DNA from: Ideonella sp.
GTDB taxonomy: Bacteria; Pseudomonadota; Gammaproteobacteria; Burkholderiales; Burkholderiaceae_C
DNA: 46,547 nucleotides
Reading direction: 5' to 3'
NCBI RefSeq assembly: GCF_016702655.1
Contig: NZ_JADJDO010000017.1
Location: forward strand, 1 to 46,547
In this document: piece by piece, positions 19,276-27,767 of the stretch
How the letters are laid out: every line of letters begins with the position of its first letter
Position numbering within the stretch: position 1 is the first letter of the stretch
Program-made: the position numbers and the translations under genes
The notes under the pieces: generated by a model
The model's database searches: none
What the model was told of the DNA's origin: nothing
Seen by the model: only the letters and a program-made list of their open reading frames with translations

Positions 19276-20258
19276 TTCTCCAGGGCCTTGCCGAGTTCGC
19301 TGTCGCGGTTAAAAATCTTTACGCGCGCTACGGGCGGTCCGATCCAGTTGATCCTGTGGTGCCCGTCCTCCTTCTGGTGCTTCACGCCTGGCTTGGGCAA
19401 GTCCCCGGCGCGGTCGGCGGTCTTGTACATCGCCTTGTAGTCATCGCCCACCGGGCACACATACATGCACTCGAAGCACGCGGCGAACGCACCGACCTTG
19501 GAGTTGACCGACTGCCACCAGTCGCGCATGTACGGGCTCTCTAGCACGGCATCGGCATCGAAGGGCTTGTCCGAGTTGAGCACGCTTTCGATATTGAGGT
19601 GAATCGAGCGGATACCGATGCGCTCGGCCCCGAGTGAACATTGGCGTTTGTTGAGCGTACGGTACTCGCGCAATCCCGCCTCGAGCGCAACGTCGCGTGG
19701 TATGGCATCCGGCGGGCAGACCACCCCGCAGCGGCCGCACGACACACCGGGACACAGATCCCGAGCCATCGGCGGATCGGGCTCTATTTCTGCGTCGGTC
19801 ATGATGCATCCGATATAGACCCGCGAAGCGTAGTTCGGCGACAGAAAATTCAGGTTCAGGCCGACAGTGCCGATTCCAGCCTCCTCGCAGACCCATTTCA
19901 GATCCAGCGTCCCCATCGGCTTGCGCGGATCAAGGTCGAGAAATGCTGCCTCCGGCGGCGGCGCAACGCCGAGATGGCCGCGACGCTCCAGCCAGTCAAT
20001 CAGTTCCATCTGCAGGCGCTCGATGTCGTCCATGGTCAGATGGCCGTTGAGCGACTGGAGCGGCACGTGTTTGGTCATGAAAGCGCCGGACAGGGCATGT
20101 CGGTAGAAGGCGACGATACTGCGGTAGCCCAGTCCGGTGCTTGACGGTTTCTGCAGATTCGGAACCTTCGCCTCGAACGCGGCGACCGACACGATGCCTA
20201 CGCCATCGGCGCCGCGCTCGACCGCGAATGCCTTGAGTTCCGTTTTCAAATCAGACAT
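19272..20258 (-). CDS. QueG/reductive-dehalogenase-like Fe-S protein C
   Basis: 328 residues, intact. The core reads EEAGIGTVGLNLNFLSPNYASRVYIG, with cluster motifs CPGVSCGRCGVVCPPDAI and CFECMYVCPVGDDY. It is more distant from B and D than these are from each other, and differs in its N-terminal half (SGAFMTKHVPLQSLNGHLTM). A GGGAG ribosome site precedes the ATG at 20258. The stop overlaps the start of B. No export signal. Role unknown; the family reaction type is reductive removal or transfer using a corrinoid and two Fe-S clusters. Confidence 0.72.
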   Translation of the reverse strand: MSDLKTELKAFAVERGADGVGIVSVAAFEAKVPNLQKPSSTGLGYRSIVAFYRHALSGAFMTKHVPLQSLNGHLTMDDIERLQMELIDWLERRGHLGVAPPPEAAFLDLDPRKPMGTLDLKWVCEEAGIGTVGLNLNFLSPNYASRVYIGCIMTDAEIEPDPPMARDLCPGVSCGRCGVVCPPDAIPRDVALEAGLREYRTLNKRQCSLGAERIGIRSIHLNIESVLNSDKPFDADAVLESPYMRDWWQSVNSKVGAFAACFECMYVCPVGDDYKAMYKTADRAGDLPKPGVKHQKEDGHHRINWIGPPVARVKIFNRDSELGKALEK

Positions 20259-20354
20259 GGCTGAATACTCCCAAAAAAAGGTTGCAAAGGGGCGAGCATC
20301 CGCTTGCAGACTCTTGCCATTCTCCCGGGTCAGAGTAAGCGCAGATCCGGCGTA

Positions 20355-21308
20355 TCACTTGATCAGTGCCATCCCGATAGCAGGTTCAACCTCGACCACG
20401 CCTGCCACAACGTGGCGACGCACGCCGTCCGGCAGGTCCGCTTGCCGGTGCGGCGAGCGCGATATCACGGCGTAATCGGCACCGACTGGGCACACATCCT
20501 CGCAGCGCATGCAGGAGGTATACGCTCCCTCCTTTAGAAAGGTCGCCTCCTGCCACAGTTCGCCGGTGGTACGGTGCCGGATCAGCTTGTTTACAGTCTC
20601 GCGGTCGGGCGCGGCGAACACTGTCGATAGATGGCGCACGAAAGCATCGGCTCCGAACGGCTGCGTGCTGCGGCAGCAGGCCGTCTCATTCAGGCCGCGG
20701 GTGGTGGCCAGCGCCGCGCCCTGCGCTGCCTTCAGCGGAATCGCTTGCTGCGGACAGATAGCCGCGCAGCGGCCGCAGGCTTCCAGCCCTGGGCACAGTT
20801 CTGAAGCCAGCGGCATCCCCGCTGGTAGCGCGATGTCAGTGAGCAGCGCCGCGAAATGCACGCGCGGCCCGAATTCGGGCGTGAGCACCATGTTGTTGAG
20901 ACCGAAGGTCCCGAGTCCCGCCTGTACCGCAGCGACGCGCGCAGTCAGCGGCCCCTGTCCGGCAGGGGTGAGTTCTCCCGCGTCTCGCGAGCTGAAATCG
21001 ATCGCCGCAGGCGCAAGCGGCATGGCTGCTGCGCCGGTCGTTTCGATCGCCGCAGCAAGATGAACCGCAGCCTCGCCCAGCATTTTCAGCGAGCGCGCCG
21101 CTGCGTATTGCTTGGTGCCGGAATGCTTGGCCCACATGACGCCGTTTGGCATATGCCGCGCGAGCACCACCACGCGGGTGAATTGCCTGGAGATTCTCGC
21201 CAGACGCCACTCTTCGGGTAATTGCCGATCCACCTCCGCGCTCGATGCGATCGCCAGCCGGTCGACGCCGCGATACCGTCCGATTCGCTCAAGATCTTCG
21301 ATATTCAC
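20355..21308 (-). CDS. QueG/reductive-dehalogenase-like Fe-S protein D
   Basis: 317 residues from a GTG start at 21308, behind an AAGGAGT site. VVVLARHMPNGVMWAKHSGT, TPAGQGPLTARVAAVQAGLG, TFGLNNMVLTPEFGPRVHFA, then CPGLEACGRCAAICPQQAI and SCMRCEDVCPVGADY. Clearly a paralogue of protein B. It follows the TetR gene by about 105 bases and is the first of the four Fe-S genes. Homodimer or heterodimer formation among the four is possible but not visible in sequence. Confidence 0.75.
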   Translation of the reverse strand: MNIEDLERIGRYRGVDRLAIASSAEVDRQLPEEWRLARISRQFTRVVVLARHMPNGVMWAKHSGTKQYAAARSLKMLGEAAVHLAAAIETTGAAAMPLAPAAIDFSSRDAGELTPAGQGPLTARVAAVQAGLGTFGLNNMVLTPEFGPRVHFAALLTDIALPAGMPLASELCPGLEACGRCAAICPQQAIPLKAAQGAALATTRGLNETACCRSTQPFGADAFVRHLSTVFAAPDRETVNKLIRHRTTGELWQEATFLKEGAYTSCMRCEDVCPVGADYAVISRSPHRQADLPDGVRRHVVAGVVEVEPAIGMALIK

Positions 21309-21413
21309 TGGGACTACTCCTTATTTTGGCAAAGGTACGGCCGGAGCCGGTTCAGAATACTGCGTGGTGAATCGGCCATTCGGTCTGCTCGGGGCACTGG
21401 TGGGGAATCGTGC

Positions 21414-22037
21414 TCACCTTGCACGCAGGCCCTGGATCAAAGTGTGCGCAAAACCCATGGCGACGCGATCAAGCGAAATGCCGGGCTCGCGCCTTGCCCA
21501 GAAAGACACCGAATTGCACATGCCGATCAGCGCAAAAGTTGCCATGCGCACGTCGATTCCCGGATCGAGTTCGCCGCTTTCCATGCCCTCGCACAGCAGT
21601 TCTTCGAGTTCCTGCTCGTAAGCACGCGACAGGTGCGAGACGGCCACTTTCGCCTTCCCGGTCAGGTGCTGGCGCATGAACACGAACGAATAGGCGTAAT
21701 GCTGGCGCAGGACATAGGGAGTGATGTGAGCGCGGATGACTGCTTCGATCTTCGCGAGTCGTGTGCCATTTTTTTCAGCGCGAATCGCCCTGATGTTACG
21801 CAGGAAGGCTTCGCCGCCATAGGTGCAAATCGCAAGGAGCATCTCGTCCTTGGAACGGAAATGATGATAGATGCTGCTCTGGCGTATCCCGATGCGTTCG
21901 GCGACGTCGCGCATCGAACAGCCATGATAACCAGCGCGCGCAAATACTTCCGCTGCACCCTCTATCAATTCGAGTTTACGGGTGCTGAAATCCGCGATTT
22001 TGTCGGTCAAGACCGGCGACGCGTCGGTTTCGCTCAT
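21414..22037 (-). CDS. TetR/AcrR-family repressor of the island
   Basis: 207 residues from the ATG at 22037 (the frame is open far upstream but that part overlaps the ligase and is not protein-like). The DNA-binding domain is FARAGYHGCSMRDVAERIGI plus RQSSIYHHFRSKDEML, near residues 30-65. The rest is a helical ligand-binding domain. The start overlaps the stop of the upstream ligase (ATGA), so the regulator is made within the operon it probably controls. Two near-identical 20-bp palindromes at 23744 and 32636 are its likely operators. In such catabolic clusters the inducer is often an acyl-CoA; that is inference. Confidence 0.85.
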   Translation of the reverse strand: MSETDASPVLTDKIADFSTRKLELIEGAAEVFARAGYHGCSMRDVAERIGIRQSSIYHHFRSKDEMLLAICTYGGEAFLRNIRAIRAEKNGTRLAKIEAVIRAHITPYVLRQHYAYSFVFMRQHLTGKAKVAVSHLSRAYEQELEELLCEGMESGELDPGIDVRMATFALIGMCNSVSFWARREPGISLDRVAMGFAHTLIQGLRAR

Positions 22038-23626
22038 TCGGCGCCCTGAGAGGTTTCTTGCAGGTTGGTAGAGTAACGTTCGTCGCTCTGGTCGCGCGCA
22101 GCCGCCGCCAACGCCATGAGTTCGCGCCGGAGCACCTTGTTCGCGGCATTGCGCGGAAGCGCGTCGACGCTGAAGTAGGCGCGCGGCCGCTTGTAGCCCG
22201 CCAGCTCGCTTTTGCAGCAATGCGCATGGAGCTCCTGCGGGCTCGGGTCCGGTGCACGGCAGACGACGCAAGCGACCACCAGTTCTCCCCAGCGCGCATC
22301 TGGTATTCCGACTACTGCGATATCGGTGACACCGGGATGGGACTCAAGCATTGCTTCCACCTCGGCCGGATGCACGTTCTCTGCACCCGATCGGATGATG
22401 TCGTCCCCGCGACCCTTCAGCGTGACGCTGCCGTCCTCGTTCAGAAGCACAATGTCGCCGGTACGGTACCAGCCGTCGACTAATTTCTCGGCTGTCGTAT
22501 CTGGCTGATTGAGATACTCGCTGAAAATCATGCCGGCCGTCGCGTCGATCAGCAGCTCGCCTTGTTCTCCGGGAGCTACGGTATCGCCTGTTCCGCCGCC
22601 ATTTCGAACAATCCTCACGGTCGAGTAAAAGCCCGGGGACAGCCTGTCCGGCTTTTCGAGTGGCGCGGGCTGGTAGAGCGAGCACATGGTTTCGGTCGTT
22701 CCATAGATATGGCATACCCGGCTCTTGAATCCTTTCGCCATGCGCTGCAGCAATTCGAATGACGCCGGTGCGGCGCCGTAGCAGATCATGTCGAGGCTGG
22801 ACAACTCGCGAGAGGCAAATGACGGCGATGCCAGCATAAGGTGATAGTGTGTCGGCGTGGCGAACAAATAGGTTACGCGGTGGCGCTCGATGCCGGCGAG
22901 CGCGTCATCCGGCACAAAGACGGGCTGCGCAAAGTAGGTGCCATTGTAGGCAAGGCACGGAATCAGCACACCATAGAAACCGATGGCGTGGTTCAACGGC
23001 ATAAAACCGAGAAAACGATTGTGCGCTCCGAAACGCAGGTTCGTGATCGCCGCCGTGTTGACGATCCGCGCTTCGGTGGCGCGGTGTGGGATCAGTACCG
23101 CCTTCGGCAGGCCGGTGGTACCGGAGGTGTAAAAGATGTACGCAGGTTCGTCTTCGGTGGGGCGCGGCAACGGACCGAGACCCCTGGCATCGCCGCGACA
23201 CGTTGCAAGACTGCGTGCCGCGCCCATGCCGTCTCCCGGAACGATCAGGAGAGCGCCATCCGGCAGAGCCTGAGCCACCGCGTCAATCGCAGCCATGTTC
23301 GGTGCAACCAGCGCCCCTTTCATGCCGCCCTGCGCCACCAATTTTCCGATTTCTTCGGGTTTGAGGCGCGGATTGATCAGCGCCGGTATCGCCCCGATTC
23401 GCGACAAGGCGAACAGGGTCACAATCAGGTCCAAGGTGCCCGGCATTACAGTTGCGAATCGATGGCCTGGCCGCACGCCAAGAGCTAACAGGCCCGCGGC
23501 GAGCGTCTCGATTTCCACGACTAGTTCGCCATAGCTGAGGCGCCGTTCACCGGCATCGTCGCTTAGGGCAAGGTGATTGGGCATTCGCGATGCCGATTGC
23601 CACAACAGTTCAATAGCGGTCTTCAT
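22034..23626 (-). CDS. AMP-forming acyl/aryl-CoA ligase
   Basis: 530 residues from the ATG at 23626, which has an AAGGAC ribosome site; the frame extends 33 codons further up but that part looks non-coding. Motifs: YIFYTSGTTGLPKAVLIPH (P-loop), YGTTETMCSLY, WYRTGDIVLLNEDG, and GRGDDIIRSGAENVHPAEVE. The conserved C-terminal Lys lies in NAANKVLRREL. It makes a CoA thioester from a carboxylic acid, with ATP cleaved to AMP. It is the first gene of the minus-strand operon, followed by the TetR gene with overlapping stop and start. Substrate unknown. Confidence 0.85.
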   Translation of the reverse strand: MKTAIELLWQSASRMPNHLALSDDAGERRLSYGELVVEIETLAAGLLALGVRPGHRFATVMPGTLDLIVTLFALSRIGAIPALINPRLKPEEIGKLVAQGGMKGALVAPNMAAIDAVAQALPDGALLIVPGDGMGAARSLATCRGDARGLGPLPRPTEDEPAYIFYTSGTTGLPKAVLIPHRATEARIVNTAAITNLRFGAHNRFLGFMPLNHAIGFYGVLIPCLAYNGTYFAQPVFVPDDALAGIERHRVTYLFATPTHYHLMLASPSFASRELSSLDMICYGAAPASFELLQRMAKGFKSRVCHIYGTTETMCSLYQPAPLEKPDRLSPGFYSTVRIVRNGGGTGDTVAPGEQGELLIDATAGMIFSEYLNQPDTTAEKLVDGWYRTGDIVLLNEDGSVTLKGRGDDIIRSGAENVHPAEVEAMLESHPGVTDIAVVGIPDARWGELVVACVVCRAPDPSPQELHAHCCKSELAGYKRPRAYFSVDALPRNAANKVLRRELMALAAAARDQSDERYSTNLQETSQGAE

Positions 23627-23739
23627 GATGCCAGTCCTTCTGGGGATAGCCGCACGGTTACACCGATTCCGATCAGAAGTTACCGGTGTCCTAATCGTGG
23701 CAACTCCAACTCCGCTCGTTTTCACAAGACAAGTTCAAG

Positions 23740-23768
23740 TTGACCTAACGAATGATCGGTAGGATACT
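23740..23768 (+). promoter_or_regulatory. Ferredoxin promoter with TetR-type operator
   Basis: CCTAACGAATGATCGGTAGG at 23744-23763 is a palindrome with arms CCTAnCGA and TCGnTAGG. It overlaps a plausible sigma-70 promoter for the ferredoxin: TTGACC (23740-23745), 17 bases, GATACT (23763-23768). Bound repressor would block this promoter; the ligase operon starts 118 bases away in the other direction. The same 20-mer, one base different, is at 32636-32655. Confidence 0.7.
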
Positions 23769-23843
23769 GCGGGCTCAGGTTCGCGTCAATAGGTGCTTTG
23801 AGTTCGCGGACGAGACGCCTGCAAACTGGGAGGAATAGCGTTC

Positions 23844-24167
23844 ATGACTCATGTCGTCACCGACAGTTGCATCAAATGCAAGTACACCGACTGCGTCGAC
23901 GTCTGCCCCGTCGATTGCTTCAAGGAAGGCCCGAACATGCTCGTTATCGATCCGGACGAGTGCATCGACTGCGCGGTGTGCATCCCCGAGTGTCCGGTCA
24001 ATGCGATTTTCACCGAAGATGACCTGCCCGCGGACCAGAAGCATTTTCTGGAGCTGAACGCCGAGCTCGCCAAGATTTGGTCGACCCTTAGCGACACCAA
24101 GGAGCCGCTCCCGGAAGCCGAGGAGTTCAAGGACGTGACCGGCAAGCTGCGTTACCTCGAACGTTGA
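23844..24167 (+). CDS. fdxA: Seven-iron ferredoxin, FdxA type ([3Fe-4S][4Fe-4S])
   Basis: 107 residues. Motifs CIKCKYTDCVDVCPVDCF and CIDCAVCIPECPVNAI, followed by the ~50-residue acidic tail typical of Azotobacter FdI-like ferredoxins. The ATG follows GGGAGGAA. It is divergent from the ligase-TetR-Fe-S operon and carries the TetR-type operator in its promoter, so it is probably the dedicated electron carrier between the oxidoreductases and the corrinoid-type Fe-S proteins of the island. It is a different type from the ferredoxin at 4239. Confidence 0.92.
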   Translation: MTHVVTDSCIKCKYTDCVDVCPVDCFKEGPNMLVIDPDECIDCAVCIPECPVNAIFTEDDLPADQKHFLELNAELAKIWSTLSDTKEPLPEAEEFKDVTGKLRYLER

Positions 24168-24634
24168 GCACCATTGAGCACCAGAGTATTGAGCACCAAT
24201 GCGCACCTGCCGGGATCCTCGCCGCACGAGTTGGTGTCGTGGCCGAGGTCGAAAGCGACTGTATGTATCGGAGAGAGTGGTAAGTGCGATTTTACCTGCA
24301 CAACAGGGCCAACGGCGTCGTTGTCACTCACGATAACGGAACCCATTGGCTGATCGGCCACTTCAAGCCAGGCCGGCATAATGGTGAAACTTGGGGGGCA
24401 GCGCGTTCAGGTGGGGACGCCACTTGGGCGTATTCAGGGAACACTCGCTACTCAAGCGAGCCGCATCTGCTTTTTGCCGTGACAAGGGTTGTTGTCTTCC
24501 AAATGGCACAATCGATAAGGAGTCGCTGCCGATCACCTTTTCCACGCACATACCCCTTGGGGCCTTGATGTTATATTTTGTTCACGGCAGGATGCTGAGA
24601 ATATGAGATTTTTCTACAGCCTCGTTGAGCACCA
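24164..24634 (+). repeat. Four copies of TTGAGCACCA around the ferredoxin end and before dctP
   Basis: Copies at 24164-24173, 24174-24183, 24189-24198 and 24625-24634. The third and fourth are followed by similar text (ATGCGCACCTGCCGG and GTGCACTTACCGG), making imperfect ~25-base direct repeats 436 bases apart. The first copy holds the ferredoxin stop codon. They look like the footprints of a local duplication or slipped repair. Confidence 0.6.
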
Positions 24635-24690
24635 GTGCACTTACCGGAAAAATTCACCAACCGTCAACACAAGAAGAGGAGGAGATCGAC
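24199..24690. other. Long untranslated region before dctP
   Basis: About 490 bases with no convincing gene; the open frames lack family features and ribosome sites. The last part is A/T-richer (TTGATGTTATATTTTGTTCA near 24565-24585) and could carry the dctP promoter. A strong AGGAGGAG site lies just before dctP at 24677-24684. Confidence 0.5.
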
Positions 24691-25722
24691 ATGAGCACCT
24701 TCAATACGCGTCCCATTGTGGCAATCGCCGCAGCCTTGCTGTTTGCTTTGATCGCGACGAGCGCATCCGCGCAGAACGTTGTGCTGCGTTACAGCCAATG
24801 GATCCCGGCGGCCCACCCCACGCAAAGAGACGGTTTGCATAAGTTTTTCGAGGACGTGGCGAAGGCAACCGAAGGCCGGGTCCGGATCGAGCCAACGGCG
24901 CAGGCGCTTGGCGCGCCGCCCCGGCAGATGCAGCTCGCTGTGGACGGTATCACCGACGTCGCCTGGGGTCTGCACAGCTATACCCCGGGGACCTATCCCT
25001 TGGCGGAAATGGCCGAATTGCCCTTTCTGACCAAGAGCACAGAAGCCAATTCGGTTGCTTATTGGCGGGTGTTTAAGGCCCTGTTCGAAAAAACCGGCAT
25101 GCACCCAGCCGGAGTCCACACACTCACCGTTCATGTCCACCCCGCCGGACAACTCTACCTCAACAAAAAGGTGATTCGTTCGGTGGATGACTTCAAGGGC
25201 CTCAGGCTTCGCGCCACAAACGCCATCACGACGGCTGCTTTCGAGATGTTCGGCGCGACACCGATACCGATACCGGTCACGCAGTTGCGCGATGCGCTTT
25301 CCAAAGGGATCGCCGACGGCACCTCGTTTCTCGACGAGAGCGTCTTTGGCTTCAAGGTCGAGGACTTCGTCACCAGCACGACACGAATCGAAGGCGGGTT
25401 TTTCAACGCCAGCTTTTTTCTAGTGATGAATAAGGGCAAGTGGGATGCCATCGCGAAGAAAGATCAGGACGCGATCACTGCGCTTTCCGGCGAGGCGCTC
25501 GCACGGCGCATCGGCAAGCTCTGGGATACCGAAGAGGCGATCGCGGGCGACAAACTGAAAGCGCGCAACGTACTCTGGGTGAACGCCGATGCCGCAATGA
25601 TGACGAAACTCAGGGAGTCGCTGGTACCGTTCGAGAAGAAGTGGATCGAAAGCACCAGGGCCAAGGGGGTGGACGGCGCAGCGGCACTCAAAATGTTCCG
25701 CGAAGAAGTGGAAAAAAACTGA
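24691..25722 (+). CDS. dctP: TRAP transporter periplasmic substrate-binding protein
   Basis: 343 residues from the ATG at 24691, behind AGGAGGAG; the frame opens earlier but without a ribosome site. Signal peptide: a basic start, the hydrophobic run VAIAAALLFALIAT, and cleavage after ASA near residue 27. The mature part begins VVLRYSQWIPAAHPTQRDGL and holds the DctP-family stretch LYLNKKVIRSVDDFKGLRLR, with the conserved Arg that pairs with a substrate carboxylate, then NAITTAAFEMFGATPIPI. It captures an organic acid in the periplasm for DctQM. The ligase genes on either side suggest an aromatic or alicyclic acid, to be activated with CoA after uptake. Confidence 0.92.
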   Translation: MSTFNTRPIVAIAAALLFALIATSASAQNVVLRYSQWIPAAHPTQRDGLHKFFEDVAKATEGRVRIEPTAQALGAPPRQMQLAVDGITDVAWGLHSYTPGTYPLAEMAELPFLTKSTEANSVAYWRVFKALFEKTGMHPAGVHTLTVHVHPAGQLYLNKKVIRSVDDFKGLRLRATNAITTAAFEMFGATPIPIPVTQLRDALSKGIADGTSFLDESVFGFKVEDFVTSTTRIEGGFFNASFFLVMNKGKWDAIAKKDQDAITALSGEALARRIGKLWDTEEAIAGDKLKARNVLWVNADAAMMTKLRESLVPFEKKWIESTRAKGVDGAAALKMFREEVEKN

Positions 25723-25751
25723 CCTGATCCGACGCCTGTCATCGGCAAGCG

Positions 25752-25784
25752 CGACGACTCCCGCCGTAGCGGCGGGAGTCGTCG
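25752..25784 (+). terminator. Perfect 15-bp hairpin between dctP and dctQ
   Basis: CGACGACTCCCGCCG (25752-25766), loop TAG, and its exact complement (25770-25784). There is no U-run after it. In transporter operons such a stem usually protects the upstream mRNA or partly ends transcription, giving more binding protein than membrane subunits. This use is inferred. Confidence 0.75.
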
Positions 25785-25834
25785 ATATAGCGGCGAGGAA
25801 TTTGGGTGACACGAGGGTAAGGGAAGGGGGGGCA

Positions 25835-26350
25835 ATGAATGCCGTAATAGGTCTCAAGATAGGCCTCAAGGTGGGTTTGCGCGCACTTTCCGCGGTGCTT
25901 GCGACCGTAGTGTTCCTACTGATGATGATCACTTTTGTCGATGTGGTGGGACGGAATCTGCTCAACGTGCCGCTTCCGGCATCCTTCGAAATCACGCGTC
26001 TCACGCTGGGCATGATGGTGTTCGTCGCGCGGCCAGTCGTCAGCGCAAACGACGAGCATGTCACGATCGGTCTGTTCAACGGCCTTTTCCACGGTCGGGC
26101 GGCCAAACGCAAGCAATTCGTTATCAGTCTATTCGTCTCGTTTCTGTGCGTTATCTGGGCCCATGAACTCTGGGTGCAGGCCGGGGCGCTCTATCAGCAA
26201 AATGAGCGGATGATGTTCCTCAAGGTTCGCCTGGCGCCTTTTGTTTACGCAATGAGCGTACTCACCATGCTGACGGCTATCATCCATATTGTGCAGGCTT
26301 GGCTCAAGCTGGTCGGCCGGTTCTGGGCGCTGGAAGTGACGGGAGTCTAA
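25835..26350 (+). CDS. dctQ: TRAP transporter small membrane subunit
   Basis: 171 residues with four hydrophobic segments, as in the DctQ family: LSAVLATVVFLLMMITFVDV, then FEITRLTLGMMVFVARPVV, FVISLFVSFLCVIWAHELW and a last one around MSVLTMLTAIIHIVQAW. VDVVGRNLLNVPLPASFEI is a typical family stretch. The ATG at 25835 is chosen over an upstream in-frame ATG at 25802 because AAGGGAAGGGG precedes it. It lies 3 bases ahead of dctM. Confidence 0.88.
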   Translation: MNAVIGLKIGLKVGLRALSAVLATVVFLLMMITFVDVVGRNLLNVPLPASFEITRLTLGMMVFVARPVVSANDEHVTIGLFNGLFHGRAAKRKQFVISLFVSFLCVIWAHELWVQAGALYQQNERMMFLKVRLAPFVYAMSVLTMLTAIIHIVQAWLKLVGRFWALEVTGV

Positions 26351-26353
26351 TTC

Positions 26354-27685
26354 ATGGACCCGATGGTCGTCGTACTGGGCGGTTTCGTCCTGCTCTTCGT
26401 TCTGCTGTTCCTCGGAGTACCCATTGCATTTGGCATGGGGTTCGTCGGCTTCCTCGGCTTTGCGTGGCTGGTAGGCCTCACCCCGGCCCTAAGGGGCATC
26501 GGTCAGATCGCTTCGGACACCGCGTTCAATTACGATTTTTCGGTGCTGCCCCTGTTCATTCTGATGGGCAATTTCGTTGCTTATTCACGCATCTCGCAGG
26601 AACTCTACGACGCCTCCCACGCCTGGCTTGGGCATCAGCGTGGCGGGCTCGCGAACGCAACCATAGTCGCCTGTGCCGGATTCAGTGCAATTTGCGGTTC
26701 GTCTCTTGCGACCGCCGCGACCATGACCAAGGTCGCCATGCCGCCGATGCGCCGCTATGGCTACGCCGACAGTCTTGCCGCCGGTGCGATCGCCTCTGGC
26801 GGAACGCTCGGGATTCTTATTCCGCCTTCGATTGCATTTGTGTTCTACGGCATCATGACCCAAAGCGACATCGGCAAGCTGTTTGCCTCCGGAATCCTGC
26901 CAGGTCTGCTCGGTGTCGTGTTCTATATCGCGGCGATCATCATTACCACTTCGCTACGGCCCCAACTGGGTCCTCCCGGCGAGCGAACCCCTTGGCGCCA
27001 GCGATTCATCGCGCTGCGCAGTGTTTGGGGCATGCTGCTGCTATTTGCGCTGGTCATGGGCGGACTGTACGGCGGTTTTTTCACTCCGGTGGAGGCCGCC
27101 GGCATCGGCGCCGCCGGCGGCTGGATCATTGCGATGGCGCGCCGCTTGCTTACGTGGGAATTGTTCAAGCGCGTCCTGCTCGAATCCGGCCGTACTTCGG
27201 CAATGCTGCTACTGATTTTGATCGGGTCGCTCATTTTTTCGCAGTTCATTAATGTCTCGAGGTTCCCGAACATTGTCGCCGACTGGATCAAAACCCTTGA
27301 AGTCGGCCCTTACACGGTGATCATCGTAATCATCGTCATTTACGTGCTCCTCGGCTCCATCTTCGAGAGTATCTCGATGCTGCTGCTGACGGTGCCGGTA
27401 TTTTTTCCGATCGTCGCCGGGCTCGATTTTGGACTGGGCGGCCCGGAACGCACACTGATTTGGTTCGGCGTCATCGTCGTGGTTACCATCGAGATCAGTC
27501 TGATTAGTCCGCCGATCGGGTTGAACGTTTTTGTTCTGAAGAGCCTGCTCCCGGATGTTCCCCTGAGCGCAATTTATCGCGGCGTGATCCCGTTCATCAT
27601 TGCCGATCTTGTACGCCTTTCTGTACTGGTGGCATTGCCGATCATTTCACTGGCACTACCGGATATGATGGTGGCGAGGAAATAG
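26354..27685 (+). CDS. dctM: TRAP transporter large membrane subunit
   Basis: 443 residues, about twelve membrane segments, the usual DctM length. Recognisable text: FLGVPIAFGMGFVGFLG, LPLFILMGNFVAYSRIS, ISLISPPIGLNVFVLKSL. It forms the sodium-driven import channel together with DctQ. It is followed after 82 bases by a CoA ligase with its own GGAGGA site, probably in the same transcript. Confidence 0.92.
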   Translation: MDPMVVVLGGFVLLFVLLFLGVPIAFGMGFVGFLGFAWLVGLTPALRGIGQIASDTAFNYDFSVLPLFILMGNFVAYSRISQELYDASHAWLGHQRGGLANATIVACAGFSAICGSSLATAATMTKVAMPPMRRYGYADSLAAGAIASGGTLGILIPPSIAFVFYGIMTQSDIGKLFASGILPGLLGVVFYIAAIIITTSLRPQLGPPGERTPWRQRFIALRSVWGMLLLFALVMGGLYGGFFTPVEAAGIGAAGGWIIAMARRLLTWELFKRVLLESGRTSAMLLLILIGSLIFSQFINVSRFPNIVADWIKTLEVGPYTVIIVIIVIYVLLGSIFESISMLLLTVPVFFPIVAGLDFGLGGPERTLIWFGVIVVVTIEISLISPPIGLNVFVLKSLLPDVPLSAIYRGVIPFIIADLVRLSVLVALPIISLALPDMMVARK

Positions 27686-27767
27686 CCAAGGCTGAGCAGG
27701 TAGATAAATTCGGCGGCTTTGTACGAAGCAAGTTTGTCGAATCCATAGAAAATTTTGGAGGACTCCG

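Noticed and set aside
17291..21308. Reading the four Fe-S genes as tRNA epoxyqueuosine reductases
   Set aside because: A tRNA-modification enzyme would be a single gene; four divergent copies among CoA ligases and a repressor argue for a catabolic role.
24284..24568. A 94-codon open frame between the ferredoxin and dctP
   Set aside because: No ribosome site, no recognisable domain, unusual composition; it looks like untranslated leader DNA.
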